Under the pieces are notes generated by a model. The model saw nothing but the letters and a program-made list of their open reading frames with translations, did not search any database and was not told the origin of the DNA. This document shows positions 15,528 through 26,851 of a stretch of 33,252 bases of DNA, one piece after another. Every line of letters begins with the position of its first letter. Within the stretch, counting starts at the first letter, position 1. A program made the translations under genes and the position numbers. This DNA is from Candidatus Altimarinota bacterium (GTDB lineage: Bacteria; Patescibacteriota; Gracilibacteria; BD1-5; JAGOOR01), in NCBI GenBank assembly GCA_023268615.1, contig JALQUC010000023.1, positions 1 through 33,252 on the forward strand. The letters run 5' to 3'.

Positions 15528-16328
15528 ATGAAACTGATCCACCTCAATGTCGAATCGTTTAAATACTTTGATGCTTTGGTGGATTTTTTAGAGGCAGAAA
15601 AACCAGATATTCTCTCCCTGGTGGAGGTGACAGATGGTGCATTTTTTGGTACGCAAGGTGGAAATCAGCGAGATTATATCGGAGAACTCTGTACTAGATT
15701 TGGTTGGAATTCTGTTTTTCATCCAACAGTCTTTCGAGATATGGGTGACTATAGGATTGCTTTTTGAGTCGGTGTTCTCAGTCGTTTTCCCCTGACGACT
15801 TTAGATCAATTATATTTTGGTGAACAAATGCCGACCATTGTCCCAAACGACAGCATATCGTTTTCCGATAAACCAAAATACGAACGCTATCCCCATGCCT
15901 GGAAATGGTCACTTCCATTTCTTGTCACGCAAGTACAGACAGAGGGCTGACCTGTCAGACTTCTCACAGCTCATTTTCATGTATCGTATGAATGTCTGGA
16001 GACTCTCCAGATATGGCAAGATGCAGAGAGAATTGTTGAATACCTCCATACTCATAATCAGAATATTCCAACTATTCTCACAGGGGATTTCAATATCCGT
16101 AATGAGAGTATGGCAATCAAGATTCTTCGCGAGAAAATGACTCAACATTCTGAGAATTTCACAAATACTCTCTGTCGTTCTATTCATCCAATATTCTCAG
16201 ATAAACCTGGACATCTGTGACTCTGAATAGATCATATTTTTACACAGAATATTTCCGTTTCTTCTTGTGAGGTGAGGGAGGTGGAAGTGTCAGATCATTT
16301 ACCTCTCGTACTCGACTTTTCACTGTAA
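15528..16328 (+). CDS. Endonuclease/exonuclease/phosphatase (EEP) family protein
   Basis: The 266-residue product matches the Mg-dependent EEP fold (DNase I, exonuclease III, synaptojanin type): MKLIHLNVESF (Asn7 position), SLVEV with the metal-binding Glu, GVGVLSRFPL, TAHFHVSY, TGDFNIRN (catalytic Asp and Asn) and GIDHIFT ... VSDHLPLVLDF with the final catalytic Asp-His pair. The substrate cannot be assigned; nucleic acid, lipid or phospho-sugar are all possible. Four to five TGA codons encode Gly, including the Gly of the GVGVLSR motif. It starts 12 nt after typA. A TAAAAT (15513-15518) overlaps the typA stop, 9 nt before the ATG, but no -35 is evident. No signal peptide is visible. Confidence 0.85.
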
Positions 16329-16345
16329 TTACTATACTCAGTATC

Positions 16346-16891
16346 ATGATTGACTACATACTACATATAAATGGGCGAGGAGGCAGTGGAAAAAGTACTC
16401 TGGTGAATGCTCTCAATGAAAAACTTGGCCTCGAAAGGACAAATAATTTCACAACACGCAAACCTCGCTATGAATGAGAGCTTGGATATGCATTTGTCGG
16501 TGAAGATGAATTTCATACTAGATTTAAAAACAATGAAATTATTGAGTGTTATTTTCGTAAATCAAATAGTGCCTTTTATGGTATACCAGCACCATCAAAA
16601 ACTGGAATAATACAGTGTGAGATAATGGGGCTTATAGCCCTTCGTAAGTGGTGTTTTCAGAATAATGTAAAATTTCTCAGTATATACCTCGATGTTTCAC
16701 GAGAGACTTTACTTGAACGGCTCAAAAACCGCTGAGATACCAATGAAACTCCTGAATGACGACTACAAGAAGATGAATATTATGAGATTTTTAAAAACTG
16801 TTCGGATATAGTCTATGACTATAACAATAAGACAGTTGAACAAGGGATTGATGGTATCCTTACAGAGATGAAAGAAAGAAATATTATCTAA
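16346..16891 (+). CDS. Guanylate-kinase-like P-loop nucleotide kinase
   Basis: The 181-residue product has a Walker A NGRGGSGKSTL (residues 9-19), the GMP-binding-like FTTRKPRYEGELGYAFV segment (Gmk proteins have YTTRxxRxGExxGxxYxFV), an NSAFYGIP segment like the 'NYYGTP' of Gmk, and an ERLKNRG LID region. It probably converts GMP to GDP, but similarity is weaker than for standard Gmk and a related small-molecule kinase is possible. Three TGA codons encode Gly. TATACT (16333-16338) is 7 nt before the ATG, again predicting a leaderless message. The 3' end overlaps the convergent rhomboid gene by 8 bp. Confidence 0.75.
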
Positions 16892-17474
16892 ATCTAGCAA
16901 ATTTGAGATGTGGATTTTTGTGTCTGTGCCATGCATAGAGTCCTCCTGCTATAGCTCCAGCAAAGTGCCCCATAAAGCTCACAGTAGCACTCATTCCTAT
17001 GACGAGATTTATGATGATTAGGAGAATTGCTCCTTTGAGGTCTTCGTGTTGTCTGTGTTTGTAGAAATCATACGCGTAGACTGCCAGGAGGGACATAGCA
17101 AAGCCACTTCCTCCTATCGTCGGATTTTCTGAGAAGAGATAGAGAAATACGCCGACAAAAACTGTTGTCCAGATCCACAGTCACCAAGTCCATTCTTTTC
17201 CGTGAGAGTATTCTATGACGCGACCAATAAAGAGAAAAAATATGACATTGCTCAGGAGATGCCAGAATCCACCATGGAGAAAACTGTAGAGGATGAGCTC
17301 TCCGAGGAATCAGAAAAATCCAACAGGATAGTTGTAAATTCCTCCGTAAATGATTATTTCAGGGTATATCCAGTAGACTATTGCACCGAGCAATGAGAGT
17401 ATAGACACGACATTGATGGTGCTTTTCCAGTCAATATTTTGCCAATCAGGCATCTGGAGTTGGAATTGTTTCAT
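16884..17474 (-). CDS. Rhomboid-family intramembrane serine protease
   Basis: The 196-residue product has about six membrane helices and the rhomboid catalytic dyad: Ser123 in IGGSGFAM (GxSG motif) and His170 in FMGHFAGAIAGG. The HGGFWHLLSNVIF segment (near residues 67-79) matches the conserved HxxxxHxxxN helix. It cleaves membrane proteins within the bilayer; the substrate is unknown. Two TGA codons encode Gly. On the minus strand a consensus TATAAT (complement of 17481-17486) is 6 nt before the ATG, so the mRNA should be leaderless. It lies 41 nt downstream of folA and converges with the guanylate-kinase-like gene, with overlapping stop regions. Confidence 0.92.
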
Positions 17475-17480
17475 AGGATG

Positions 17481-17486
17481 ATTATA
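17481..17486 (-). promoter_or_regulatory. -10 element of the rhomboid gene, leaderless
   Basis: Consensus TATAAT on the minus strand, 6 nt before the ATG at 17474. No convincing -35 is visible at 15-18 nt. Confidence 0.55.
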
Positions 17487-17515
17487 GAGATTTTTTTCTG
17501 AGAAAAAGTCTTCTG

Positions 17516-18040
17516 TTATTTTCTTCTATACCAGACGAGATCGTAGCCTTCTTTTGGTTCTCGAGATGTTTCTATATACAGCTCTTCAAAAGCAGGGAAG
17601 TAGGTGTCACCATCATATTCTCCATGGATTTCTGAGAGTCTGATTTCGGAGAGGGGATTCTCGAGAAAGAGTTTGTAGACTTCAGAGCCTCCGAGGATGA
17701 GTAAATCTTCGTCTTCTCAGAGATGTTTTTGAAGTTCTTCGACAGATGTATAGATTTCTATTTCGCCTTTTTCTCCGCCATCGACTTTCCATCCGTTCTC
17801 TGTCTGAATGGTAGGGAATTCTCCTATTCTCACAGCAGAAGGTTCTCGTGTGAGCATGATATTTCGTCTTTTTGGAAGTATCCGCCCGAGCCCTTCATAG
17901 GTTTTTCGTCACATGAGAATGGTTTTTCCACTCGTAAAAGCACGAAAATCTGCGAGCTCTTCAGGGATATCCCAAGGGAGTCCATTATTTTTTCCGATAA
18001 CACGGTTTTTTGCCATTGCGGCGACGAGGATAAATTTCAT
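17516..18040 (-). CDS. folA: Dihydrofolate reductase
   Basis: The 174-residue product regenerates tetrahydrofolate with NADPH. The N-terminal [25 protein letters not shown] (residues 5-29) is diagnostic, with a substrate-binding acidic residue at Asp24. [20 protein letters not shown] carries the NADPH-binding Gly-Arg-Lys-Thr, its Gly being TGA. The second NADPH glycine pair appears in [13 protein letters not shown]. It is the last gene of the murG-thyA operon, starting 2 nt after the ASCH gene's stop. Pairing with thyA is the classic arrangement, because ThyA oxidises the folate that FolA must re-reduce. Confidence 0.95.
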
Positions 18041-18042
18041 TT

Positions 18043-18372
18043 TTATGATTTTTTAAAGGTAAAATGTATAATTTTAACTATTGAATTCTCATCAACAGTA
18101 TCTCCATAATATTTTCTCATATTCTGAATTATTTCTTCTACATCTCTGAATCTTTCGTGACCACTGTAATCATTTTCAGTTATATCTCGTACTGGTTTTT
18201 CTATCAGAGAGGTTATTGTGCCGTGGCCGATTATATCATTGTCTTCGGATTTTCTAAATTCTAATTCGTCTCAAATTGATAGATACTTATCATCAAAAAG
18301 CCTCCAGGTAGAGGTTTTTTCTCACGAAAGAAGTTGTGGTACGAGGTGAGTCGCGAACTTGAGAATTTTCAT
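18043..18372 (-). CDS. ASCH-domain (PUA-like) protein
   Basis: The 109-residue product shows the ASCH pattern: [17 protein letters not shown], then [11 protein letters not shown] (the conserved G-x-K-T-x-T-x-R element), then LSIGDELEFRK, and a beta-strand-rich remainder. ASCH proteins are PUA-like domains thought to bind RNA or nucleotides; some are nucleoside amidohydrolases or ribonucleases. One TGA encodes Gly in LLSGEKT. Its ATG directly abuts the thyA stop, and its own stop is 2 nt before folA, so it is locked into the thymidylate operon. A role in nucleotide homeostasis or in controlling these messages is inference. Alternatively it may be a passenger. Confidence 0.75.
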
Positions 18373-19275
18373 TTAAACAGCAATAGGAGCTTTGATGGCT
18401 GGCCATGGGTCGTAATCCACGATCTGAAAGTCTTCAAATTTGAAACCAAAAATATCTTTTACTTCTGGATTGAGTATCAGTTTTGGGAGAGGACGAGGTG
18501 TGCGTGCGAGTTGCTCTTTGACCTGATCGAAGTGGTTGTGGTAGATATGGAGATCACCTGAAGTATGGACAAAGTCACCAACTTCTAGGTCACAGACCTG
18601 AGCAATCATATGGACGAGGAGCGAGTAAGATGCTATATTAAAGGGGAGCCCAAGGAAACTATCAACAGAGCGTTGATAGAGCTGACAAGAGAGCTTGTTG
18701 TTAGCTATATAGAACTGGAAGAGACTATGACAAGGGGGAAGTGCCATGCTGTCTGCCTGCGCTGGATTATACGCTACGACGAGATTACGACGGCTTGTTG
18801 GGTTTTTCTTACACATATCGATAATTTTCTGTATTTGGTCGATGTGCTGCCCATTGAAATTTCTCCATTGGTAGCCGTAGACCGGGCCGAGGTCGCCCCA
18901 TGTTTTCGCGAAATCTGCATCTTCTTTTATTTTCTGGACAAATACTGTGAGCTCATTTTCCCATTCTGGTGTATATTTTTGGTATTTGTCTGCCAGATTA
19001 TTTTTTTCGAGATAGTTCTGAAATGGCCATTCGTTCCAGATTTTTACATCATTATCGACGAGATACTTGATATTGGTATCGCCTGCGAGAAACCAGAGAA
19101 GCTCATGAATGATGCCTTTTGTGAAGACTTTTTTGGTTGTTAAAAGTGGGAATCCCTCAGAGAGATCACATCGAAATTGGTATCAGAAGACGCTTCGCGT
19201 GCCAGTTCCGGTACGGTCATCACGATCGAAACCTTTATCCATTATATGCTGCAAGAGATCGAGATATTGTTTCAT
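18373..19275 (-). CDS. thyA: Thymidylate synthase
   Basis: The 300-residue product converts dUMP to dTMP with methylene-tetrahydrofolate. Diagnostic features: [20 protein letters not shown] (the Gly after VF is TGA), [38 protein letters not shown], catalytic Cys182 in [34 protein letters not shown] and the HIYHNHFDQ nucleotide-binding stretch. An insertion ([14 protein letters not shown], residues about 85-110) marks the longer ThyA type. It starts 2 nt after the stop of a membrane-protein gene and ends with no gap before the ASCH gene. It is cytoplasmic. It shows that this cell can make its own dTMP if folate and dUMP are available. Confidence 0.97.
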
Positions 19276-19277
19276 AA

Positions 19278-19838
19278 TTAAATTGTGACACCAATTAGCA
19301 TGATGATAGTTAAAATAGAAATAAAGGATAGTGAAAACAAAAGTTTATAACGAAAGATAATTGATAATTCATCCTTCCATCAGAATTTGATATGAATTAT
19401 TATTTGAGTAATTATTTCAACAATAAGTCCAAACAATGAAATGGTCTTGGTAATAAGATCCCCAACTTTTCGGGAATATTCTCGAAGTTTGAGAGCATTT
19501 GAAGAAAAAAAATCTGGATAAGGAAATAAAAGCTCTGTTAACATGCCTTCAACAAGCTTTGTCATTATGATTACAACTCATAGAAACAATGGAAAATAAA
19601 AGAAGCTGTATAAAATATTTTCTGTTTTTTTATCTTTTGTTTTTGTTCTGGCTTGGAATTTTTTTGCTGTTAGAACGAATAATACTACTGCTAATAAGGG
19701 TGTTGTAAAAAATGATCAGACTGTTAAAACTGTTTTATAATATTCAGAAGTTTCTGTATATCTATAAAAAGTATAGATGAGAAGTCATAAGGAGATGCTA
19801 CATAATAGGGCAATTGCTTTGAGTAGTATATTTTTCAT
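19278..19838 (-). CDS. Membrane protein of unknown function in the murG-thyA operon
   Basis: Read through two or three TGA codons as Gly, a single frame of 186 residues runs from the ATG at 19838 to TAA at 19278. It has hydrophobic segments near residues 3-22, 40-57, 76-95, about 125-145 and 165-186, so four or five membrane passes, with a basic loop ([14 protein letters not shown]) between the second and third. Codon usage is more AT-rich (TTA, ATA) than that of murG and thyA on either side. I know of no matching family. Gaps of 6 nt to murG and 2 nt to thyA show it is part of the operon. A standard-code search would see only fragments of it. Confidence 0.72.
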
Positions 19839-19844
19839 AGAAAA

Positions 19845-20882
19845 TTATTTTTGAGAAAGCGTTGCTGCTATTATATGAAAAATCGTCCTATCTACCACTA
19901 TTTTTTCTGGTGATTTTTTATATGTTCTATATTTTTCCAGAATTTTCTCCAATTGTCCTATATTTTTCTGTTCCAGAAGTTCGTGACCTTTTTTCTCAAA
20001 TGCTACAGCGTTCCAGTATTGGTGATTATTACCAGTAAATGGATGAGGGATGAGTATCATATGGAGCCCGAGTGCCTCAAATTCAAAGATACTAGAACCG
20101 CTCCGTGCTATGACTACATCACATTTCTGAACCATTCTTAGATAGTCATTCTGGTTATAAAAGAAGTCAGCAATAGTGACATTAGGGAATTGCTCAAATT
20201 TTGCTCTGTAATCCAGATTTTTCACACCAAGAAGGATATGGAAATCAATATCTTGAGCTCGAGGTAGTAGATCTAGGATGGCATCAAATATTGTGGCGGA
20301 ACCCTGAGAGCCGCACGAGATGAGTATTTGTGTTCTGGTATTTGGAGTTACTACTTCTTGTGCCATTACTCTTATCTCTGCTGACAGGAGAGAGCCATGT
20401 CAGAGTATTTTTTTCTGTTCGAAAAATTTGTCTGCCTCAGGAAAAGCACAAAATATTCATGAAGCAAATCGTCCAACAATTTTATTTGCCACACCAGGAA
20501 TAGAGTCTGATTCGTGGAGATATATAGGGATTCTCAGTATCCATCCCGCAATAGCAACGGGGAGTGAGACATATCCACCCTTTGAAAAAATAGCCGTTGG
20601 TTCTTCTCGCATGATTATGGCTACAGACTGCACTATTCCTGTGAATATTTGAAATGGTAATAAGAAAGTCTTTATTGAGAAATATCGTCGGAGTTTTCCG
20701 CAAATAACAGGGGAGAAGCGTATGCTATTTTCTTTGGCGACTCTTGATTCTATACTATTAGCCTCTCCTATCCAATGAAATTGTGTTTCTGGATATTTTT
20801 TTTGGAGAAATATCTGGAGATTTATGAGGGGGAAGACATGTCAGCCAGTTCCTCCACCGACGAGAAGTATTTTTTTACACAT
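19845..20882 (-). CDS. murG: UDP-GlcNAc:lipid I N-acetylglucosaminyltransferase MurG
   Basis: The 345-residue product makes lipid II from lipid I at the inner face of the membrane. The N-terminal GGGTGGHVFPLI loop (residues 9-20; Gly14 is TGA) is the MurG signature. The acceptor domain includes GGYVSLPVAIAG and LHESDSIPG. The C-terminal UDP-GlcNAc-binding domain has ISCGSQGSATIF, CDVVIARSGSSIFEFEALG and LIPHPFTGNNHQ (MurG: 'P...(D/A)NHQ'). The length is normal. It heads the operon with a membrane protein, thyA, the ASCH gene and folA, and diverges from pgi. A minus-strand TATAAT (complement of 20910-20915) could give a leader of about 20 nt. No other mur genes are in the window. Confidence 0.94.
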
Positions 20883-20890
20883 GGCTTTTA

Positions 20891-20917
20891 TTGAAATAAA
20901 ACTGAAGTGATTATACT
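20891..20917 (+). promoter_or_regulatory. Divergent murG/pgi promoter region
   Basis: On the plus strand TTGAAA (20891-20896) and TATACT (20912-20917), 15 nt apart, face pgi. On the minus strand a TATAAT (complement of 20910-20915) faces murG. The two -10 elements overlap, so the promoters probably compete. A second candidate -10 for pgi, CATATA (20933-20938), is 5 nt before its ATG. Confidence 0.4.
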
Positions 20918-20943
20918 AAAATTATTTTAAATCATATACAAAT

Positions 20944-22227
20944 ATGTTTCTCTCAATACAAACAGGTTATGTGGATAATTTCCTCTCTGAGAAATCCCTG
21001 TCTCCTACTATTTCTCTCATGGAAGCCCATAAATCTCTCCAGAACAAGACCTGCAAAGGTGCAGACTATCTCGGATGGATCAATCTCCCAGAAGAGATGA
21101 CTGATGAAAAAATTGCCGAAATACAATCCCATGCTGATAATCTTCGGGAGAAAAGTGATGTGTTAATAGTGTGTGGAATTGGTGGTTCGTACCTCTGAGC
21201 TCGCGCTATTCTTGAAGCATTTTCTGATCCTTATGGTTCTGATAATTGTGAGGTTGTTTTTCTAGGAAATCATTTGAGTGGTCGAGAATATGACAGAATT
21301 TTTAGTAAATATGCTCATAAAAGAGTCTCTGCATGTGTGATTTCCAAATCTGGTACGACCATGGAAACAGCGATTTCATATCGTCTTGTTCGAGCATTTC
21401 TCCTCTCCAGATATTCAGAAGAAGAGGTAAAAACGCGAATTGTTACCATTACAGATGAGAAAAATGGTGCACTCAGAAAAGAGACGGATAAACAGGGTTA
21501 TACATCATATGTTCTACCAGCAGATGTAGGAGGTCGATATTCTGTACTGACGCCTGTAGGACTCCTACCGTGCGCTTTTGCGGGTGTGGATATCCAGAAA
21601 CTCGTCGAAGGTGCTCGAAAAGCTCGCACAGATATTCTTTCTGATGCATGACATCCTGCTTTTATCTATGCTGAAAAACGAGTCGCTCTGGAAGAGACAG
21701 GGTTTGTTTCTGAACTTTTTATTACTTCCGAGCCATCACTCTATTTCTTGGGTGAATGGTGGAAACAGCTCATGGGCGAGAGTCATGGTAAGGAATGAAA
21801 GGGGCTCTATCCAGATACGCTCAGTTATACAACTGATCTTCATTCGCTTGGACAATATGTCCAGGAGGGGCGCCGGCTTTTTTTTGAGACTATGCTCTGG
21901 GTGCGTGATTCCTATTCGCAGATAAAAATACCAGCCATGTCTGACATGACTGATGGCCTTGATTCACTCGTTGCACGAGATCTCCATGATATCAATCTCA
22001 TCGCTCTCGAATCTACGGCAAAAGCACATAATGATGGATGATGTCCGAGCATGATTATAACACTCGATAACCTCTATCCAGAGACAATGGGTTATTTTCT
22101 CTATACGATGATGTATGCGTGTGCTCTCTCTGGCATCATGATAGGGGTAAATCCATTTGATCAGCCCGGAGTGGAGGCCTATAAAAACGAAATGAGAAAG
22201 AGGCTTGCTTGAAAAGAGGTTGTCTAG
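20944..22227 (+). CDS. pgi: Glucose-6-phosphate isomerase
   Basis: The 427-residue product interconverts glucose-6-phosphate and fructose-6-phosphate. Conserved blocks: VCGIGGSYLGARAILEAF (the Gly after SYL is TGA), VISKSGTTMETAI (phosphate binding), GGRYSVLTPVGLLP (Pgi signature 1), the E-containing GESHGKEG segment, TDLHSLGQYVQEG (signature region with the catalytic His), and NPFDQPGVEAYK with the C-terminal Lys. It is close to the shorter Gram-positive type in length. Five to six TGA codons encode Gly. It is transcribed away from murG. Hexose-phosphate isomerase with rpiB two genes on suggests partial sugar-phosphate metabolism rather than full independence. The stop is TAG. Confidence 0.95.
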
Positions 22228-22238
22228 TTCTATTTATC

Positions 22239-22267
22239 TTGATTCGTGAGGCTAGATGTGTTATTAT
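22239..22267 (+). promoter_or_regulatory. Promoter of the P-type ATPase gene, leaderless
   Basis: TTGATT (22239-22244) and TATTAT (22262-22267) have the ideal 17-nt spacing. The ATG at 22274 is 6 nt after the -10. This is one of the clearest leaderless arrangements in the window. Confidence 0.7.
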
Positions 22268-22273
22268 CATGTT

Positions 22274-24846
<2,573 letters not shown>

Positions 24847-24853
<7 letters not shown>

Positions 24854-25284
24854 TTGCTTTTGCTTGTGACCATGGCTGATTTCCTGTTCGAGAAAAAATT
24901 CTCGAACACTTAAAAAATATGTGACACGAAGTCATCGATGTATGACCCCAGAATGAAGAGCCTCTGGATGATTTTCCTGATTATGCAAAGCTCGTTTGTG
25001 AAGAGATTTTAAACTGAAAAAGTGAGAGGGGAGTCCTCGTATGTGGAACAGGTGTTGGTATGTCTATAGCTGCAAATAAATACACATGAATCCGAGCTGT
25101 CCTCGCCTACAATCCTGAGATAGCGAAAATCAGTCGGAGTCATAATGATGCCAATGTTATTTGTTTTGGAGCTCGGACTATGAGTATTGATGATGTGCTA
25201 TCTTCGCTTGATGCATTTTTGGAAACTGAATTTCTCTGAGGGAAATATGAGCGTAGAAATGAAAAGATTGATTGCTTGTGTTAG
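24847..25284 (+). CDS. rpiB: Ribose-5-phosphate isomerase B
   Basis: The 145-residue product interconverts ribose-5-phosphate and ribulose-5-phosphate. IIAFACDHGGFPVREKI (residues 2-18) has the RpiB Asp-His site with the second Gly from TGA. DFPDYAKLVCEEI, GVLVCGTGVGMSIAANKYTGIRA (anion-hole region with the catalytic Cys position) and SRSHNDANVICFGARTM are typical. Its ATG lies inside the last codons of the ATPase gene (ATATGATAA), so it depends on coupled translation or reinitiation. Seven or eight TGA codons make it invisible to standard-code callers: no standard-code reading frame covers it. The 3' end overlaps the convergent pseudouridine synthase gene by 4 bp (TTAG). Confidence 0.93.
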
Positions 25285-26231
25285 TTTTTCATCGTAGATA
25301 AAACTTTTTCCAGATCAGGCTTGAGAGGTGCTGTAAAATTATATTCTTGGTTATCCAAAAAGAGATGAAGCTTCCATGCATGGAGGAATTGTCTCTCGAG
25401 TCAGAAGTGTTTTTGTGCCCAGTTATTTTCATGTTCTATTCCATAAGTCTTGTCTCCGAGGATAGGATGTCCTATATTTGCCATATGCACACGAATCTGG
25501 TGAGTACGGCCTGTTTCGAGAGTTACCTCTATGAGAGAAAAGGTTTTTCATTCAAAATGAAATACTTCTACTACCCTGTAGTGAGTAATTGCTTCTCTTC
25601 ATTCAACAGGATTTTTTACAGTCATTTTGAGCCTATTATTTGGATCACGACCGATGATAGAGTGAATAGTTCCTACAGCATCGCGTGGTTCTCAGATGAC
25701 GAGAGCGAGGTAGGTTTTTTGTACTTTATGGTCGTGTATGAGTTTCTGGAGATTTCGAAGGGTTGTATCATTTTTTGCCACGAGGAGCAGTCCACTTGTA
25801 TCCTTGTCCAGGCGATGTACGATACCTGGCCTATCCTCTCATTGTTCGCGGTCAAAATTACTAATTTGTGCTATGAGCTGATTGACGAGAGTTCCAAATC
25901 TCCCTTCATAACTCGGTGTTGGATGCGTATTTATACCAGCATCTTTGCTCACGACGACAAAGTCATTGTTTTCAAAAATTATCTCGAGAGGTCTATGGTC
26001 AGGGGGGAGGGTAGATGGTATTGATCTGATATCCATTTCTATGACATCTCATTTTCGGGGATAATATTTGGGATTTGAATATGCTTTACCATCTTTTTTG
26101 TTGATGATTTTTATTTGTTCTAGAGTGAATCATTTCTGTATTTGCGATCTCGAATATATACTGTCAAAAAGAGCCGATATGACTTTATCGGCTCGAATTT
26201 GTTGGTCTGATAGTATTGAGAATCTCCTCAT
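25281..26231 (-). CDS. S4-domain ribosomal/tRNA pseudouridine synthase, RluD-like
   Basis: The 316-residue product has an N-terminal S4 domain (residues about 8-75: [31 protein letters not shown]) and a RluA-family catalytic domain with the active Asp142 in [25 protein letters not shown]-like [23 protein letters not shown] follows near the C-terminus. It isomerises uridine to pseudouridine in rRNA (probably large subunit). TGA-encoded glycines include one in the [12 protein letters not shown] segment. I chose the ATG at 26231 because it includes the whole S4 domain; an internal ATG at 26036 would lose it. It starts 11 nt after ndk. A strong minus-strand terminator lies within its first 20 codons (see 26171-26194). 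Confidence 0.92.
26166..26194 (-). terminator. Intrinsic terminator inside the pseudouridine synthase coding start
   Basis: On the minus strand GAGCCGATA and TATCGGCTC form a perfect 9-bp stem (26171-26179 with 26186-26194; loop AAGTCA), directly followed by TTTTT. It sits at about codons 13-22 of the S4-domain coding region, 49 nt past the ndk stop. Confidence 0.7.
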
Positions 26232-26242
26232 GTATTTAGAGA

Positions 26243-26734
26243 CTAATTCACATAGACATTCTTTGAGTATTCAAAGACTTCTTCTGGTTTGAAGAATCGA
26301 GATATCTCAATATCAGCAGAATCAATAGAATCAGAAGCGTGGACGAGATTGTAGTCGATGACACAACTATGATCACCACGGATTGTTCCTGGTGCAGCAA
26401 ATTGTGGATCAGTAGCACCACACATCATACGAACCTGTCGTACAGCATCGATACCCTCTATGACCATAGCGAGTACTGGGCCATCAGTCATATATTTTAC
26501 GATTTTTGGGAAATATGGTTTTTCACTGTGATGACCATAGTGTTCTACGAGGAGCTTTTCGGTCATAGTGATGAATTTCATACCAACTATTTTGAGACTC
26601 TTTCTCTCGAGACGAGAGATGATATCACCGACGATTCCACGAGCGATTGTATCAGGCTTGAGGAGGATGAGTGTCTTGTGAATATCAAACTGTGTCTGAC
26701 CTTCCTGACTTTCCTTTTTTCCAGCGTTATGCAT
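26243..26734 (-). CDS. ndk: Nucleoside diphosphate kinase
   Basis: The 163-residue product balances NTP pools through a phosphohistidine. The core starts at THKTLILLKPD-like HKTLILLKPDTIARGIVGDII, and ATDPQFAAPGTIRGDHSC and the catalytic His132 in YNLVHASDS follow (usual motif NxxHGSDS, here Ala for Gly). A charged N-terminal extension of about 17 residues (MHNAGKKESQEGQTQ) precedes the core. The length exceeds the typical 130-150. None of its Gly codons is TGA. A minus-strand TATAAT (complement of 26744-26749) is 9 nt before the ATG, so its leader is 0-3 nt. The pseudouridine synthase gene follows after 11 nt. Confidence 0.94.
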   Translation of the reverse strand: MHNAGKKESQEGQTQFDIHKTLILLKPDTIARGIVGDIISRLERKSLKIVGMKFITMTEKLLVEHYGHHSEKPYFPKIVKYMTDGPVLAMVIEGIDAVRQVRMMCGATDPQFAAPGTIRGDHSCVIDYNLVHASDSIDSADIEISRFFKPEEVFEYSKNVYVN

Positions 26735-26743
26735 AAGGGGATA

Positions 26744-26749
26744 ATTATA
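26744..26749 (-). promoter_or_regulatory. -10 element of ndk
   Basis: Consensus TATAAT on the minus strand, 9 nt before the ndk ATG; predicts an almost leaderless message. Confidence 0.5.
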
Positions 26750-26851
26750 AATAAAAAACGAGGCGAGTATATTGTTTCATGACCAGTTGGCAAGCTTTTG
26801 TTATTGAAAAAATAGGTTATTTTGAGTACAATCGTATAAATCCTCTTTTTC

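Noticed and set aside
25347-26024. 225-codon plus-strand reading frame
   Set aside because: It is antisense to the pseudouridine synthase catalytic domain; its composition is that of a shadow frame.
26036-26036. Internal ATG as the start of the pseudouridine synthase
   Set aside because: The upstream in-frame sequence encodes a recognisable S4 domain, which would be lost; the frame is continuous from 26231 when TGA is Gly.
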